The notes: generated by a model from the letters alone, not told the origin. A stretch of DNA of 64,000 nt from Chamaelirium japonicum (GCA_947650365.1 OX393551.1:95628948-95692947); one strand, 5' to 3'; counted from the first letter of the stretch, positions 47,101 to 61,600 are shown. Numbers and translations: made by a program.

Positions 47101-50100
47101 CATAGATTGGTTAGGCCCTAAGTAAGCTTACCCTATAAAAAATATACGACCCCTTTAGGGTGGGGCACGTTGACGGCTTTCTCTTTCTCTTATCTTACAA
47201 CATATTATCAGCATGAACATATCGAGCCCAGCCGACCAGTCACAAGAAAACAGAGAGAGAAACGAAGACAGAAGAGGAGTTTTGGAATTTAGATTCCTTC
47301 TTACTTCACACCTATACCAGGGTCAATGGACTGGAGCAGGACTTCTTCTTTCTTCTCTCTATTTTTTTTTCCTCTTCTCTCTCATCTCTCCGAAGAGAAA
47401 AGAGAAAAGAAGTCCTTCTCCAATCCATTCACCAAGGGTAAAGGTGTGAAGTAAGAAGGAATCTAAATTCTAAAACTCTATAGAAGAGAGAGAAGAAGAG
47501 AGAAGAGAACGAAAAGATAAATAAAGTCAGAAGAAAGAGATACGACTGGTCAGCTGGACTCGATAGTAAGAAGTGGCACACCCGAATTGCTTAGGCCCTA
47601 AGTTCAAATATTAAGAAATACACCGTTAGATCTCTCCCATAGATTAGGGTTTTCCATAGACTACTTAGGCACTAAATAGGCTTACCCTATAAATAATATA
47701 TAACCCCTTTAGGGTGGGGCATGTTTAACGGCTCTCTCTTTCTCCTATCTCATAACACGTTATCAGCACGAACATGTCGAGCCTAGCGACCAGTCGCAAG
47801 AAAACAGAGAGAGAAACAAAGACATAAGAGAGAGAAAAAGAGAGAAGAGAATGGAGAGATAAACGAAGAAAGAAGAGGGAAGAAGTCCTATTCTAGTCCA
47901 TTGGCCCCGGGTATATGTATGAAGTAAGAAGGAATCAAAATTCCAAAACTCCACTTCTCAATAATATAATTTAATCTCTCCGTTCTTTTCTATCTTCTCC
48001 CATGGATTAGGGTTTACCATAGATTGCTTAGGCACTAAGTAAGCTTACCCTATAAATAATATACGACCCCTTTAGAGTAGGGCAATTTTGATGGCTCTAA
48101 CTTTCTCCCATCTCACAACATGTTATCAGCACGAACATGTCTAGCCCAACCAACCAGTCATAAGAAAATGGAGAGAGAAATGACAATAGAAGATGAGAGA
48201 AGAGAACGGAGAGATAAACGAAAAGAGAAGAGAGAAAAAGTCATGCTCCAGTCCATTCACCATGGGTATGAAGTAAGAAGGAATCTAAATTTCAAAACTC
48301 CACTTCTCAATAGTATCTTCTCAACGTTATTATGATTATCATAGTAATGTTACTATAATTTTTTTAATTAAATTAATTATTTGATTAAAACGAAGAGAGA
48401 AGAAAATTTACTATAATAATCGTAATAACGTTGAGATAATACTATTGAGAAAACTTCACTTCTCAATAATATAATTAAATCTCTCAGTTCTTTTCTATCT
48501 TCTCCCATGGATTAGGTTTTCCCATAGTTTACTTAGGCCCTAAGTAAGATTACCTTATAAATAATATACGACCCCTTTAGGGTGGGGCACGTTTGACGGC
48601 TCTCTTTCTTTCTCTTATCTCACACTATGTTTTCAGCACGAATATGTCGAGCCCAGCTGACCCATCATAAGAAAATAAATAAAAAAACAAAGACAGAAAT
48701 GAAGTTTTGGAATTTAGATTCCTTCTTACTTCACACCTATACTCATGGCTAATTGACTAGAGCAGGACTTTTTCTCTCTTCTCTCTTTTTTTATCTCTCC
48801 ATTCTCTTCTTCTTTCTCTTCTGTCTTCATTAAACTCTACTTCTTTTCTCAATAAACGGAGAGAGAAATGAAAACAGGAGAGAGAAGAGAACGGAGAGAT
48901 AAACCAAGAGAGAAGAGAGAAGAAGTCCTGCTCCAGTCTATTGGCCATGGATATAGGTGTGTAGTTTTCTCTTCTATCTTTGTTTAGCTCCCGTTCTCTT
49001 CTCTTTTCTTTTATTTTTGTTTTTCTCTCTGTTGTTCTTACGACTGGTCGACTGGGCTCGATATGTTCATGCTGATAACATATTATGAGATGGAAGAAAG
49101 AGAGGGCCGTTAAATGAGAAACCCAACTCCATGGGAGAAGAGAGAAGAGAACGGAGAGATTTAACTATATTATTGAGAAGTGGACTTTTGGAATTTAGAT
49201 TCCTTCTTACTTAACACCTATAACTATGGAGAATGGACTGGAGCAGTACTTCTTCTCTTTTCTTTTTTCGTTTATCTCTCCATTATCTTCTATCTTCTTC
49301 TCCTTACTCACAACAGTTATCAGCATGAACATGTCAAGCCCAACCGACCACTATTTAGAATTTAACTAAATTATTTAAATATATTATTTAAATTATTTAT
49401 CTCTCCATTCTCTTTACTTTTATTCTTTCTCTTCTATCTTTGTTTCTCTCTCCAGTTTCTTGTGACTGATCGGCTGGGCTCGATATATTCATACTGATAA
49501 TGATTTATGAGAAAAAAAAGAAGAAAAAAGAGAACGGAGAGATAAATGAAAAAAGAAGAGAGAAGAAGTACTACTTCAGTCCATTCGCCACGGGTATTGG
49601 TGTGAAGTAAGAAGGAATCTAAATTCCAAAACACCACTTCTAAACAATATAATTAAATCTCTCTATTATCTTCTTTCTTCTTTCATGGATTAGAGTTTCC
49701 TATAGATTGCTTAGGACCTAAGTAAGCTTACCCTATAAATAATATACGACCCCTTTAGGGTGGGGCATGCTTGATGGCTCTTCCTTTTTCCTATCTCATA
49801 ACACTTTATCAGCACGAATATGTTGAGCCCAGCTGACCAGTCGTAAGAAAACAGAAAGAGAAACAAAGACAGAAGTGGAGTTTTGGAATTTAAATTCCTT
49901 CTTACTTCACACCTATACCCGTGGCCAATAGACTAGAGTAGGACTTCTTTACTCTTCTCTCTTCGTTTATCACTCATTTCTCTTTTCTCTTCTTCTCTCA
50001 CTTCTGTCTATATTTCTCTATTCGTTTATTGAGAGAAGAAGAGGAGTTTAACAAAGACAGAAGAGAGATAAGAAGCGAGAAGAGAATGGAGAGATAAATA

Positions 50101-53100
50101 AAGAGAAAAAAGAGAACTACACACCTGTACCCATGACCAATGGACTGGAGCAGTACTTCTTCTCTCTTCTTTCTTTATTTATCTCTCTGTTTTCTTCTCT
50201 CTTTTTCTTTCTCTTCTGTCTTCGTTTCTCTATCCGTTTATATAGAGAAGAAGCGGTGTTTAACGAAGACAGAAGAGAGATAAGAAGCGAGAAGAGAACA
50301 GAGAGATAAATAAAGAAAGAAGAGAGAAGATGTCCTGCTCCAGTCCATTGGTCATGGGTATAAGTATGAAGTAAGAAGGAATCTATATACCAAAACTCCA
50401 CTCTGTCTTCGTTTCTCTTACTGTTTTCTTGCGACTGGTCGGCTGGGCTCGACATATTCGTACTGACAACATGCTGTGAGATGAAATAAAGGGAGAGCCG
50501 TCAAACATGCCCCACCCTAAAAGGGACGTATATTATTTATAGGGAAAGATTACTTAAGGCCTAAGCAATATATAGGAAACCCTAATCCATAGACGAAGAG
50601 AAAAGAAAATGGGGAGATATAATTATATTATTAAGAAGTGGAGTTTTTGAAATTAGATTCCTTCTTACTATACACCTATACCCGTGGCGAATGGACTGGA
50701 ACATGACTTCTTCTCTCTTCTCTCTTTGTTTGTCTCTTTGCTCTCTTCTCTCTTCTCACAACACGTTATAAATATGAACATGTCGAGCCCAACCGACTAG
50801 TCATAAGAAAACAAAGAGAGAAATGATGATAGAAGAGAGAAAAGATAATGGAGAGATAAATGAAGAGGAAAGATAGAAGAACTCCTGCTCCAGTCCATTG
50901 GCCACACGTATAGTTGTAAAGTAAGAAGGAATCTAAATTCCAAAACTCCACATAAGAAAGATAAGAAAAGAGAAGAGAAACAAGAGATAAATAAAGAGAG
51001 AAGAGAGAAGAAGTCCTACTCCAGTCCATTGGCCATGGGTATAGGTGTGACGTAAGAAGGAATCTAAATTCCTAAACTCCCCTACTGTTTTTGTTTCTCT
51101 CTCCGTTATCTTGTGACTGGCCAGCTGGGCTCGACATGTTCGTACTGATAACGTGTTATGAGATGGGAGAAAGAGAGAGCCGTCAAACGTGCCCCACCCT
51201 AAAAGGGTCGTATATTATTTATAGGGTAAGCTTCTTTAGGGCCTAAGCAATCTATAGGAAATCCTAATCCATAGGAGATATCCGACGGTGGATAGCCATG
51301 CTTCATACTTCCCACCTATACCCGTGGCCAATAGAATAGAGCAAGACTTCTTTTCTCTTCTCTCTTTGTTTATCTCTCCGTTTTCTTCTTTCTTTTTCTC
51401 TCATCTCACCACACGTTATCAGTACGAACATGTCGTGCCCAGACGTCTAGTCACAAGAAAACGGAGAGAGAAACAAAGACAGCAGTGAGAGAAGAAGAGA
51501 GAAGAGAACGAAGAGATAAATAAAGAGAGAAAAGAGAAGAAGTCCTGCTCAAGTCCTGCTCACACCTGTACCCGTGACCAATGAACTGGAGTAGGACTTC
51601 TTCTCTTTTTACTTTATTTATCTCTCCGTTCTCTTCTCTCTTCTTCTCTCTCTTGTATGGAGTTTCAAAATTTAGATTCATTCTTACTTCACACCTATAT
51701 CCGTGGCCAATAGACTGGAGCATGACTTCTTCTCTCTTCTCTCTTTGTTTATCTCTTCGTTCTCTTCTCTCTTCTTCTCTCACTTCTGTCTGTTTCTCTT
51801 TCCGTTTTCTTTTGACTGGTCGGCTGGGCTCGATATGTTCGTGCTGATAATATGTTATGACAACTGAGAAGAGAACGTAGAGATAAACAAAGAGAGAAGA
51901 GAGAAGAAGTTCTGCTTCAGTCCATTCATCACGGGTATAGGTGTGAAGTAAGAAGAAATCTAAATTCCAAAACTCTACTTCTCAATAATTTAATTAAATC
52001 TTTCATTTCTCTTCTCTCTTCTCCTATGGATTAAGGTTTTCCATAGATTGCTTAGGCCCTAAGGAAGCTTACCCTATAAATAATATAAGACCCCTTTAGG
52101 GTGGGGCATATTTGACGACTCTCTCTTTATCCTATCTCATAATATGTTATCAGTACGAAAATATCAAGCCCAGCTGACCAGTCATAAGAAAACGGAGAGA
52201 GAAAGGAAGACAGAAGAGAGAGAAGAAGAAAAAAGAGAACAGAGAGATAAACGAAGATAGAAGAGAGAAGAAGTCATGCTCCAGTCCATTGGCCATCGGT
52301 ATAGATTTGAAGTAAGAAGGAATTAAAATTCCAACACTCTACTTCTTAATATTTATATGACCCATGATAATAAGGCACGTTTGACAGATCTCTCTTTCTC
52401 AGATCACACAACACATTATCTACACGAACATATCGAGCCCAGTCGACCAGTCACAAAAAAACAGAGAGAGAAATGAAGACAGAAGGGAGAGAAGACAAGA
52501 GTAGAGAACAGAAAGATAAACGAAGAGAGAAAAAGTCCTGCTCCAGTACATTGGCTATGTGTATAGGAATGAAGTAAGAAGGAATCTGAATTCAAAAACT
52601 CAACTTCTCAATAATATAATAAAATATCTTCGTTCTCTTCTTTCTTCTCCTATGGATTAGGATTTTCCATAGATTGCTTATGCCCTAAGTAAGTATACCC
52701 TATAAATAATACATGACCCCTTTAGGGCAGGGCATGTTTGACGGCTCTATCTCTTTCTCCAAAATCACAACACGTTATCAGTACGAACATGTCGAGCCCA
52801 GCCGACTAGTCGTAAGAAAATGGAGAGAGAAATGAAGACAAAAGAGAGAAAAAAAGAGAGAAGAGAACGGAGAGATAAATAAAGAGAGAAGAAGTCATGC
52901 TCCAGTCCATTGGCCATGGGTATAGGTGTAAAGTAAGATGGAATCTAAATTCCAAAACTCCACTTCTGTCTTCGTTTTTCTCTCCGTTTTCTTGCGACTA
53001 GTCGGCTGGGCTCAATATGTTCATGCTGATAGCATATCAAGTTTAATTAAAAAGGAATCTAAATTCCAAAACTTTACTTCTTAATAATATAATTAAATTT

Positions 53101-53750
53101 CTTCGTTCTCTTCTCTCTTCTTCTATAGATTAGGGTTTCTCATAGATTGCTTAGGCCCTAAGTAAGCTTACCCTATATATAATATTCGACCCCTTTAGGG
53201 TAGGGCACGTTTGATGACTTTCCCTTTCTCCCATCTCACAACACTTACCTTATAAATAATATACGACCCTTTTAGGGTAGGGCACATTTGATGGCTTTTT
53301 TTTTCTCCAATCTTATAACACGTTATCTTTTGTTTCTCTCCCCGTTTCTCTCCCCGTTTTCTTTGTTTCTCTCTCTTTCTCTTATAGTATAAAATAAAAT
53401 AAATAAGTATTAATAGAAAAGAGATAGAAAATTATTTTAAACTAGAGAGAGTAGGACTTCTTTTCTTTCCTCTCTTCGATCGTTTATCTTTCCATTCTCT
53501 TATTTCTTTCTCCCATCTCATAATATATTATCAGCACGAATATATCGAGCCTAGCCGACCAGTCGTAAGAAAACGGAGAGAGAAATGAAGACAGAAGTAG
53601 AGTTTTTGAATTTAGATTTCTTCCTACTTTATACTTATACCCATGGCTAATGTACTGGAGCGGGATTCCTTCTCTCTTCTATCTTCGTTTATCTCTCCGT
53701 TCTCTTCTCTCTTCTTCTCTCTCTTCTGTCTTCGTTTCTCTCTCTATTTT
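44133..53750. repeat. Host repeat field, right block, part 1
   Basis: Same module family as the left block, resuming exactly where the Harbinger-like element interrupted it. From 44133 to about 46600 nearly all cores are in reverse orientation (near 44215, 44570, 44935, 45300, 45520, 45790, 46510). From 47200 forward cores dominate (47200, 47757, 48118, 48625, 49800, 51410, 52140, 52770 and others) with reverse ones interspersed (49045, 50435, 51120, 51825, 52990). The AT-rich spacer appears at 45990-46450. No gene. Confidence 0.85.
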
Positions 53751-53754
53751 TTTA

Positions 53755-54700
53755 CGACTAGTCGGATGGGCTCGATATGTTCGTGCTGATAACGTATTGT
53801 AAGATAGGAGAAAACGAGGCCCGTCAAGCGTGCCCCACCCTAAAGGTGTCGTATATTATTTATAGGGTCAGCTTACTTAGAGCCTAAGTAATCTACGAGA
53901 AACCCTAATCTATAGGAGAGGTCCGACGGTGGATAGCAATCCTATCGAATGATCTCTCAACAGTTATAATGTTTTATATTTTTTTGAAGAAAAATATAAA
54001 ATATTTTTAAACCAAAAAATTTGAGTGTGCCTCATGCTCCTTCTTTACTTCTTATTATTTAATTAATTTAATTATTTAATAAATTAAATAGTTATATAAT
54101 TAAATAACTAATAAATATTTAATTATCTTCTCTATTCTCACTTTATTTTATTACTATAATAATTAAGTGGAGTGTTGTTACTATAATTTTTTTAATTAAA
54201 TTTATAGTTTAATTAAAATGAAGGGAGAAGAGAATTTACTATGATAATTATAGTAACGTTGAGATGATACTATTAAGAAGTGGAGTTTTAGAATTTAAAT
54301 TTCTTTTTACTTCACACCTATCACCGTGGCGAATGGACTGGAGTAGGACTTCTTCTGTCTTCTCTCTTATTTATCTTCGTTTAAATTATTTAATAATTTA
54401 AAAAATTTACAAATTAATTTTTAGTAAAATAATTAATATAAAAAAACAAATTTTTTGCTTTAAAAATAATTAATATTTTTAAAAAAAAAATTAAAACATT
54501 ACAACTGTTATAAGATCGTTCGATCGTATGGCTGCCCACCATCGGATCTCTCTAATGGATTAGGATTTCCCATAGATTGCTTAGGCCCTAAGTAAGCTAA
54601 CCCTATAAATAAAATACGACCCTTTTAGGGTGGGGCACGTTTGACGGCTCTCTTTTTCTCCCATCTCACAATAATTTATCAGCACAAATATATCGAGCCC
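53755..54700. repeat. Large inverted repeat in the host field (arms about 265 bp, spacer about 400 bp)
   Basis: The segment 53755-54025 (core in reverse orientation, TATAGGG segment, GGTCCGACGGTGGATAGC, then ACAGTTATAATG) is matched in reverse by 54435-54700 (ACATTACAACTGTTATAAGA, then CCACCATCGGATCTCTC, the TATAAATA segment and a forward core). The loop is AT-rich module sequence. A transcript through it would fold into a long, imperfect hairpin. Confidence 0.75.
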
Positions 54701-56196
54701 TATGGAATCTAATTAAATAAATATTTAATTAATTACAGAACTTCTCTCTTCTCTCTTCGACATATTCGTACTAATAATGTGTTTTGAGATGGGAGAAAGA
54801 GAGAGCCATTAAACGTGTCCCACCCTAAAGGGGTCATATAATCTTTAAAGAAGAGAGAAGAGAACGGAGAGATAAACGAAGAGAGAAGAGAAAAGAACTC
54901 CTACTCCAGTCCATTGGCTACAAGTATAGTTATGAAGTAAAAAAGGAAGCTAAATTCCAAAACTTCACTTCTTAATATTTATACGACCCATCAGATCTCT
55001 ACCAACTCTTCATTTATTATACTTATTTAATCTTACAACACGTTATCAGCATGTACATATCGAGTCCAGCCGACCAATCATAAGAAAACAGAGAAAGAAA
55101 CAAAGACAGAAAAAAAAAAGAAGAGAACATAGAGATAAACAAAGAGAAAAGAGAGAAAAAGTCCTACTCTGGTCCATTGGCCACGGGTATAGGTGTAAAG
55201 AAAGAAAGAATATAAATTCCAAAACTCCACTTTTGTCTTCGTTTCTTTCTTCGTTTTCTTATGACTGGTCGGCTCGGCTCGACATGTTCGTGCTGATAAT
55301 GTATTGTGAGATGGGAGAAAGAGAGAGCTATCAAATATGCCCCACCCTAAAGGGGTCGTATAAATATTAAGAAGTCGAGTTTTGGAATTTATATTCCTTC
55401 TTACTTCACACCTATACCCGTGACCAATAGACTTTAGAGGCCACATGTGTATTATTTATTAGGTAAGATTACTTTGGGCCTAAGAAATCAATGGTAAACC
55501 CTAATCCTAGGGAGATTACTTAGGGCATAAGCAGGACTTCTTTTTGTTTCTCTCCTTGTTTATCTCTCTGTTCTTTTCTTCCTTTCTCCCATCTCACAAC
55601 AGGTTATAAGTACTAACATATCGAGCCCAGCCGACCAGTCGCAAGAAAACAAAGAGAGAACAGATAAAAAAAAGAGAGAAGAAGAGAGAAAAGAATGGAA
55701 AGATTTAATTATATTATTGAGAACTTGAGTTTTGGAATTTAGATTCCTTCTTAATTCACACCTATACCCATGGCGAATGGATTGGAGTAGGACTTCTTCT
55801 CTATTCTCTCTTCGTTTGTCTCTCTGATCTTTTCTCTCTTTTTTGTTTTTGTTTCTTTCTCCGTTTTTTTGTGACTGGTCTGCTGGGCTCGACATATTCG
55901 TACTGAATGGGAGAGATTATTTAACTAATATTATTTTTAGTCCTACTCTATGTTTAATCTCTTTTTAGTCATGCCAATGAATTAGAACATGACTTTTTTT
56001 TCTCTTCCCTTTTTATTTATCTCTCCGTTCTCTTCTCTTTTCTTCTCTCCCTCTTCTTCTCTCCCTCTTCTGTCTTCGTTTCTCTCTCCGTTTTCTTGCG
56101 ACTGGTCGGCTGGGCTCGATATGTTCATGCTGATAACGTGTTATGAGATGGGAGAAAGAAAGAGCCGTCAAACGTGCTCCACCCTAAAGGGATAAT

Positions 56197-56433
56197 ATAT
56201 TATTTTTAGGGTAAGCTTACTTAGGACCTAAGCAATCTATAGGAAACCCTAATCTATGGGAGAGATCCGACGGTGGACAACCATCCTTCTTACTTCACGC
56301 CTATACCCGTAGCGAATGGACTAGAGCTGGACTTCTTTTCTCTTCTTCTCTTTCTAATTATCGGATAGCTGTCCACCATCGGATCTGTCCCATGGATTAG
56401 GGTTTCTTATAGATTGCATAGGCCCTAAGTAAG
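56197..56433. repeat. Inverted repeat (arms about 75-85 bp) in the host field
   Basis: 56197-56283 (GGGTAAGCTTACTTAGGACC through GGGAGAGATCCGACGGTGGA) is matched in reverse by 56363-56433 (ATAGCTGTCCACCATCGGAT through GCATAGGCCCTAAGTAAG). The roughly 80-base loop holds a module end and TCTCTTCTTCTC. Confidence 0.75.
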
Positions 56434-57595
56434 AAGAAGTCCTACTCTAGTCCATTGGCCACGGGTATAGGTGTGAAGTAAGAAGAAATCTAAATTTGAA
56501 AACTCCACTTCTCAATAGTATCATCTCAACATTATTATAATTATCATATTAATATTACTATAATTTTTTAAATTAAATTAAAATTTTATTTAATTATTAA
56601 ATAATTAAATAATTTAGTTTTTAGTAAAATAATTAATTTATTTATCATTTAAATATATAATTATTTAATTAAATTTATTATTTAATTTATTTAATTTTAT
56701 TTATTTACTAAATAATTAAATAATATAACTATTTAATTATTTAAATTATTCAATAAATAAATAATGATTTAATTATATAATTAATTTTTTAATTTATTTT
56801 ATTAGTTATTTTTTTAATTATTATTTTATTTTTAAATAATTAAATAATTAGTTAATTATTTAAACGAAGTGAGAGAACGTAGAGATAAATAAATAGTGCC
56901 CCAACCTAAAGAAAATTTATAATAATATTAATTATTTCAGGTTCATGCTTAAAAAAGAGAGAGCCGTCAAATGTGCCCCACCCTAAAGGGGTCCTATATT
57001 ATTTATTGAGAAGTTGAGTTTTGGAATTTATACTCTTTCTTACTTCACACTACTCACACTACTTCATACCTATACCTGTGGCTAATGGACTAGAGTAGGG
57101 CTTCTTCTCTCTTCTCTCTTCGTTTCTCTCTCCGTTTTCTTATGACTGGTCAGCTGGGCTCGATATGTTCGTATTGATAACGTATTGTGAGATGGGAAAA
57201 AGAGAGATCCGTCATACATGCCCTACCCTAATTAGATTCCTTCGTACTTCACACCTATATCTGTGACCAATGGACTGGAGTAGGACTTCTTCTCTCTCCT
57301 CTCTTTATTTATCTCTTTGTTCTCTTCTCTCTCTTCTGAGGAGTTTTGGAATTTAGATTCTTTCTTACTTCACACCTATACCCGTGGCTAATGAATTGGA
57401 GCAGGACTTCTTCTCTCTTCTCTATTCATTTATATCTCAGTTCTTTTATCTCTTATTCTCGCTCTTATGTCTTCATTTCTCTCTTTATTTTCATGCGATT
57501 GGTCGGTTGGGCTCGACATGCTCATGCTGATAACGTGTTATGATATGGGAGAAAGAGAGAGCCATCAAACGTGCCCTATTCTAAAATGATAATAT

Positions 57596-57854
57596 ATTAT
57601 TTATAGGGTAAGCTTACTTAGGACCTAAGCAATCTTTGGGAAACCCTAATCCATAGGAGAGATCCGATGATGGACAGTCATCATTCTTACTTCACACCTA
57701 TACCCGTGGTGAACGGACTGGAGCACGACGTCTTCTTTCTTCCCTCTTCTTCTCTCTCTAATTATCAGATCACTATCCACCGTCGGATCTCTCCCATTGA
57801 TTAGGGTTTCCCATAGATTGCTTAGGCCCTAAGTAAGCTTACCCTATAAATAAT
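57596..57854. repeat. Inverted repeat (arms about 85 bp) in the host field, sister of the one at 56197
   Basis: 57596-57680 (TTATTTATAGGGTAAGCTTA through GAGATCCGATGATGGACA) is matched in reverse by 57768-57854 (TATCCACCGTCGGATCTCTC through TTACCCTATAAATAA). The loop has the same content as the 56197 copy, so the hairpin was duplicated as a unit about 1.4 kb away. Confidence 0.8.
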
Positions 57855-57869
57855 TAGGATTGACCAGTA

Positions 57870-58620
57870 ATCTCTACGTTATTATGCTTATCATAGTAAT
57901 ATTACTATAATTTTTTTAATTAAATTAATCATTTATTTAATTATTAAATATTTAAAATAATTTAATAATTTAAATAATTAATTTTTTAGTAAAATAATTA
58001 AATTACTCAATTATTGAATTATCTAGTTATTTAATTAAATTTATTATTTTATTTATTTAATATTATTATATTATTAAATAATTCAATTAGGTAACTATTT
58101 AATTATTTAAATTATTAAATAAAGAAATAATTATTTAATTATATAATTAATTAATTAATTAATTTTATTAATTATTTCTTTAATTATTATTTATCTTTAA
58201 TTAAAATTTTATTTAGTGAAGAAATATATTAAATAGATTATTTACTTAAACAAAAAAATAATTTAATTAAAAAAAATATTTTTTTATAATCATAAAACGT
58301 TGAGATGATTTAAATAACTAATTAAAGAAATAATGATTATCATAGTAATATTACTATAATTTAAAAAATTTAAACTATGATAATTTAATAAATAGGGTTT
58401 CTATAATATTTCTTCGTATATTAGTTAAATTAATCATCTATTGAATATTAAATAAATTATTTATTTTACTAAATACTTAATAATTAAATTATTTAAATTA
58501 TTAAATTATTTAAATTATTAAATAATTTAATAAATAAATAATTTTATTAAAACACTTATAGTAATATTACTATGATAATCATAATAACGTTGAGATTATT
58601 CTTTTTTAATTAAATTATAA
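57870..58620. repeat. AT-rich spacer of the host repeat
   Basis: About 750 bases of almost pure A and T, bounded by CTACGTTATTATGCTTATCA on the left and TAATCATAATAACGTTGAGA on the right. It carries the palindrome TAGTAATATTACTA at least three times (near 57893, 58346 and 58563). No gene. Confidence 0.7.
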
Positions 58621-58639
58621 ATGAAGAGAGAAGAGAGGA

Positions 58640-61600
58640 GAAGTCCCGCTTTAGTCTATATATAAAATAAATAAGCAATCTTTTATCTCACAACGCATTT
58701 CAGCACGAACATATCGAGCCTAGCCGACCAGTCACAAGAAAACAGAGAGAGAAACGAAGACAGAAGAGATAGAAGAACAGAGAAGAGAACGGAGAGATAA
58801 ACGAAGCTAGAGAGAAGAACTTCTGCTCCAGTCCATTAGCCAAGGGTATAGGTGTCAAGTAAGAAGGAGTCTAAATTCCAAAACTCCACTTCTCAAAAGT
58901 ATCATCTCAACGTTATTATGATTATCATATTAAATTTTCTTCTCTCTTTGTTTTACTTTAACGATTAACTTAATTATAAAAATTATAGTAGCATTATTAT
59001 GATATATGATTATTTAACTAATTATAACATTGAGGTGAATTAGGAAAAGTAGAAGAAAAAGGACCTATATTTAATTAATTGTAGGTAGAAGAGATATAAA
59101 TATAGATTAGGTATGAATATTATTTATAAGAGAGATTTAAATTCCAATTAATTGATTGTAGGACTTCTTCTCTCTTCCCTCTTCTATCTTCTCTATTCTT
59201 TCTTCGACATGTTCATACTGATGACGTGTTGTAAGATAATTTAATATTTAATAATTCTCTCTGTGTTTATGTCTCTGTTCTCTTCTCGCTTTCTCTCACC
59301 TCATAACACGTTATTAGTACAAACATGTCGAGCCCAACCGACCAATTATAAGAAAACAAAGAGAGAAACAAATACAAAAGAGAGAGAAGAAGAGAGAAGA
59401 GAAAGAAGAGATAAACGAGGACAAAAAAGAGAGAAGAAGACATAAGAGAACGGAGAGATAAACAAAGATAGAAGAGAGAAGAAGTCCTGCTCTAATTCAT
59501 TCACCATAGGTATAAGTGTGAAGTAAGAAGGATAGCTGTCCATCGTCGGGTCTCTTTTATGGATTAGAGTTTCCCATAGATTGCTTAGGCCTACCATATA
59601 ACTAATATATGACCCCTGTAGAGTGGGGCATGTTTGACGGCTCTTTCTTTCTCCCATCTCACAATACGTTATCAGCACGAACATGTTGAGCCGAGTCGAC
59701 CAATCAAAAGAAAACGGGAAGAGAAACAAAGATAGAAGTAGAGTTTTAGAATTTATATTCTTTTTTACTTCACACCTAAATCTGTGGCGAATGGACTCGA
59801 ACAGGACTTCTTCTCTCTTCTATCTTTGTTTATCTCTATATTCTCTTCTCTTTTGTTCTCTCTCTTCTATCTTCGTTTCTTTCTCTATTTTCTTGTAGCT
59901 GGTCGGCTGGGCTTGACATGTTCATGCGGATAATATATTGTGAGAAGAAAGAAGAAAAGAGAAGAGAGAAGTAAGAAGGAATCTAAATTCCAAAACTCCA
60001 CTTCTCAGTATTTATATGACCCTTTTATGGTAGTACACGTTTGACGACTCTCTCTTTCTCATATCTCATAACACGTTATCAGCACGAAAAATCAAGCCCA
60101 ACCGATTAGTCATAAGAAAACAAAGAAAGAAATAAAGATAAAAGTAGAGTTTTGGAATTTAGATTCCTTCTTACTTTAAACCTATACTTCACACGGATAT
60201 AGGTATGAAGTAAGAAGGAATCTAAATTCCAAAACTCCACAGAAGAGAAAGAAGAAGAAAGAAGAGAGAACGGAGAGAGAAACGAAGACAGAAGAGAGAA
60301 GAAAAAAGAAGAGAACGAAGAGATAAACAAAGATAGAAGAGAGAAGAACTCCTATTCTATTCCATTGACCACGGGTATAGGTGTGAAGTAAGAAGGAATC
60401 TAAATTCCAAAAGGTCACTTCTGTCTTCGTTTCTCTCTCCGTTTTCTTGCGACTGGTCAGCTGAGCTCGACATGTTCGTACTGATAACGTATTGTGAGAT
60501 GGAAGAAAGAGAGAAGAGAACGGAGACATAAATGTGACGAGCTTAAATTAAATAAAATTTATTAAACACGTTATTATTAATTTAATTTAATAAATAATAT
60601 AAGAGATATTTAAATAATTTGAATTGATTTAAAAATTTAATTAACTAGTTATTTAATTATTTTTTTAGTATTAATAAAATAAAATAAACTAATTAAATAA
60701 ATATTAAGAGAGAAGAGAAAAGAAGTCCTGCTCCAGTCCATTTACCATGGGTATAGGTGTGAAGTAAGATGGAATGTAAATTCCAAAATTCCACAGAAGA
60801 GAGAGAAGAAAAGAGAAGAGAACGGAGAGATAAATAAAGAGAGAGGAGAGAAGAAGTCCTACTCTAGTCAATTGGCCACGGGTATAGGTATGAAGTAGGA
60901 AGGAATCTAAATTCCAAAACTCCACAAAAGAGAGAGAAGAAGAGAAAAAAAAAATAGAGAGAAACAAAAACAGAAGAAGAGAGAAAAGAACGTAAAGATA
61001 AATAAAGAGAGAAGAGAGAAGAAGTCCTGCTCTAGTCCATTAGCCACGGGTATAGGTGTGAACTAAGACGGAATCTAAATTCCAAAACTCTACTTCGCAA
61101 TAGTATCATCTCGATACTATTATGTTTATCATAGTAATGTTACAATAATTTTTTTAATTAAATTAATCATTTATTTATTTATTAAATATTTTAAATAATT
61201 TAATAATTTAATAATTAAGTTTTTAGTAAAATAATTAATTGAATATAATTATTATAGTATAAATAGTTATTGAATTATCTAAATAAAATAAATTATTGCA
61301 AAGTGGAGTTTTTGAAATTTAGATTCCTTCTTACTTCACACCTATACCCGTTGCCAATGGACTGGAGCATAACTTCTTCTTTCCTTATTTATCTCTTTGT
61401 TCTCTTCTCTCTTCTTTTCTCTTTTCTGTGGAATTTTGAAATTTAGATTCCTACTTACTTCATACCTATACCCGTGGCGAATAGACTAGGCAAGACTTAT
61501 TATCTCTTCTCTCTCAATATTTATTTAATTAGTTTACTTTATATTGTTAATATTACAAAAATAATTAAATAACTAGATAATTAAATAATTAAATTAATTA

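Larger units (their letters stand above)
54700..58640. repeat. Host repeat field, right block, part 2, with AT-rich spacers
   Basis: Module copies in both orientations (cores near 54765 reverse, 55035 forward, 55270 reverse, 55600 forward, 55870, 56105, 57150 and 57500 reverse). Two AT-rich spacers lie at 56510-56870 and 57870-58620, the latter one of the longest. No gene. Confidence 0.8.

Noticed and set aside
12020-58580. TAATATTAC, the geminivirus origin nonanucleotide, recurring in AT-rich spacers
   Set aside because: It lies in the AT-only palindrome TAGTAATATTACTA, with no GC-rich stem, iterons or Rep-like frame nearby. Chance in AT-rich DNA explains it.
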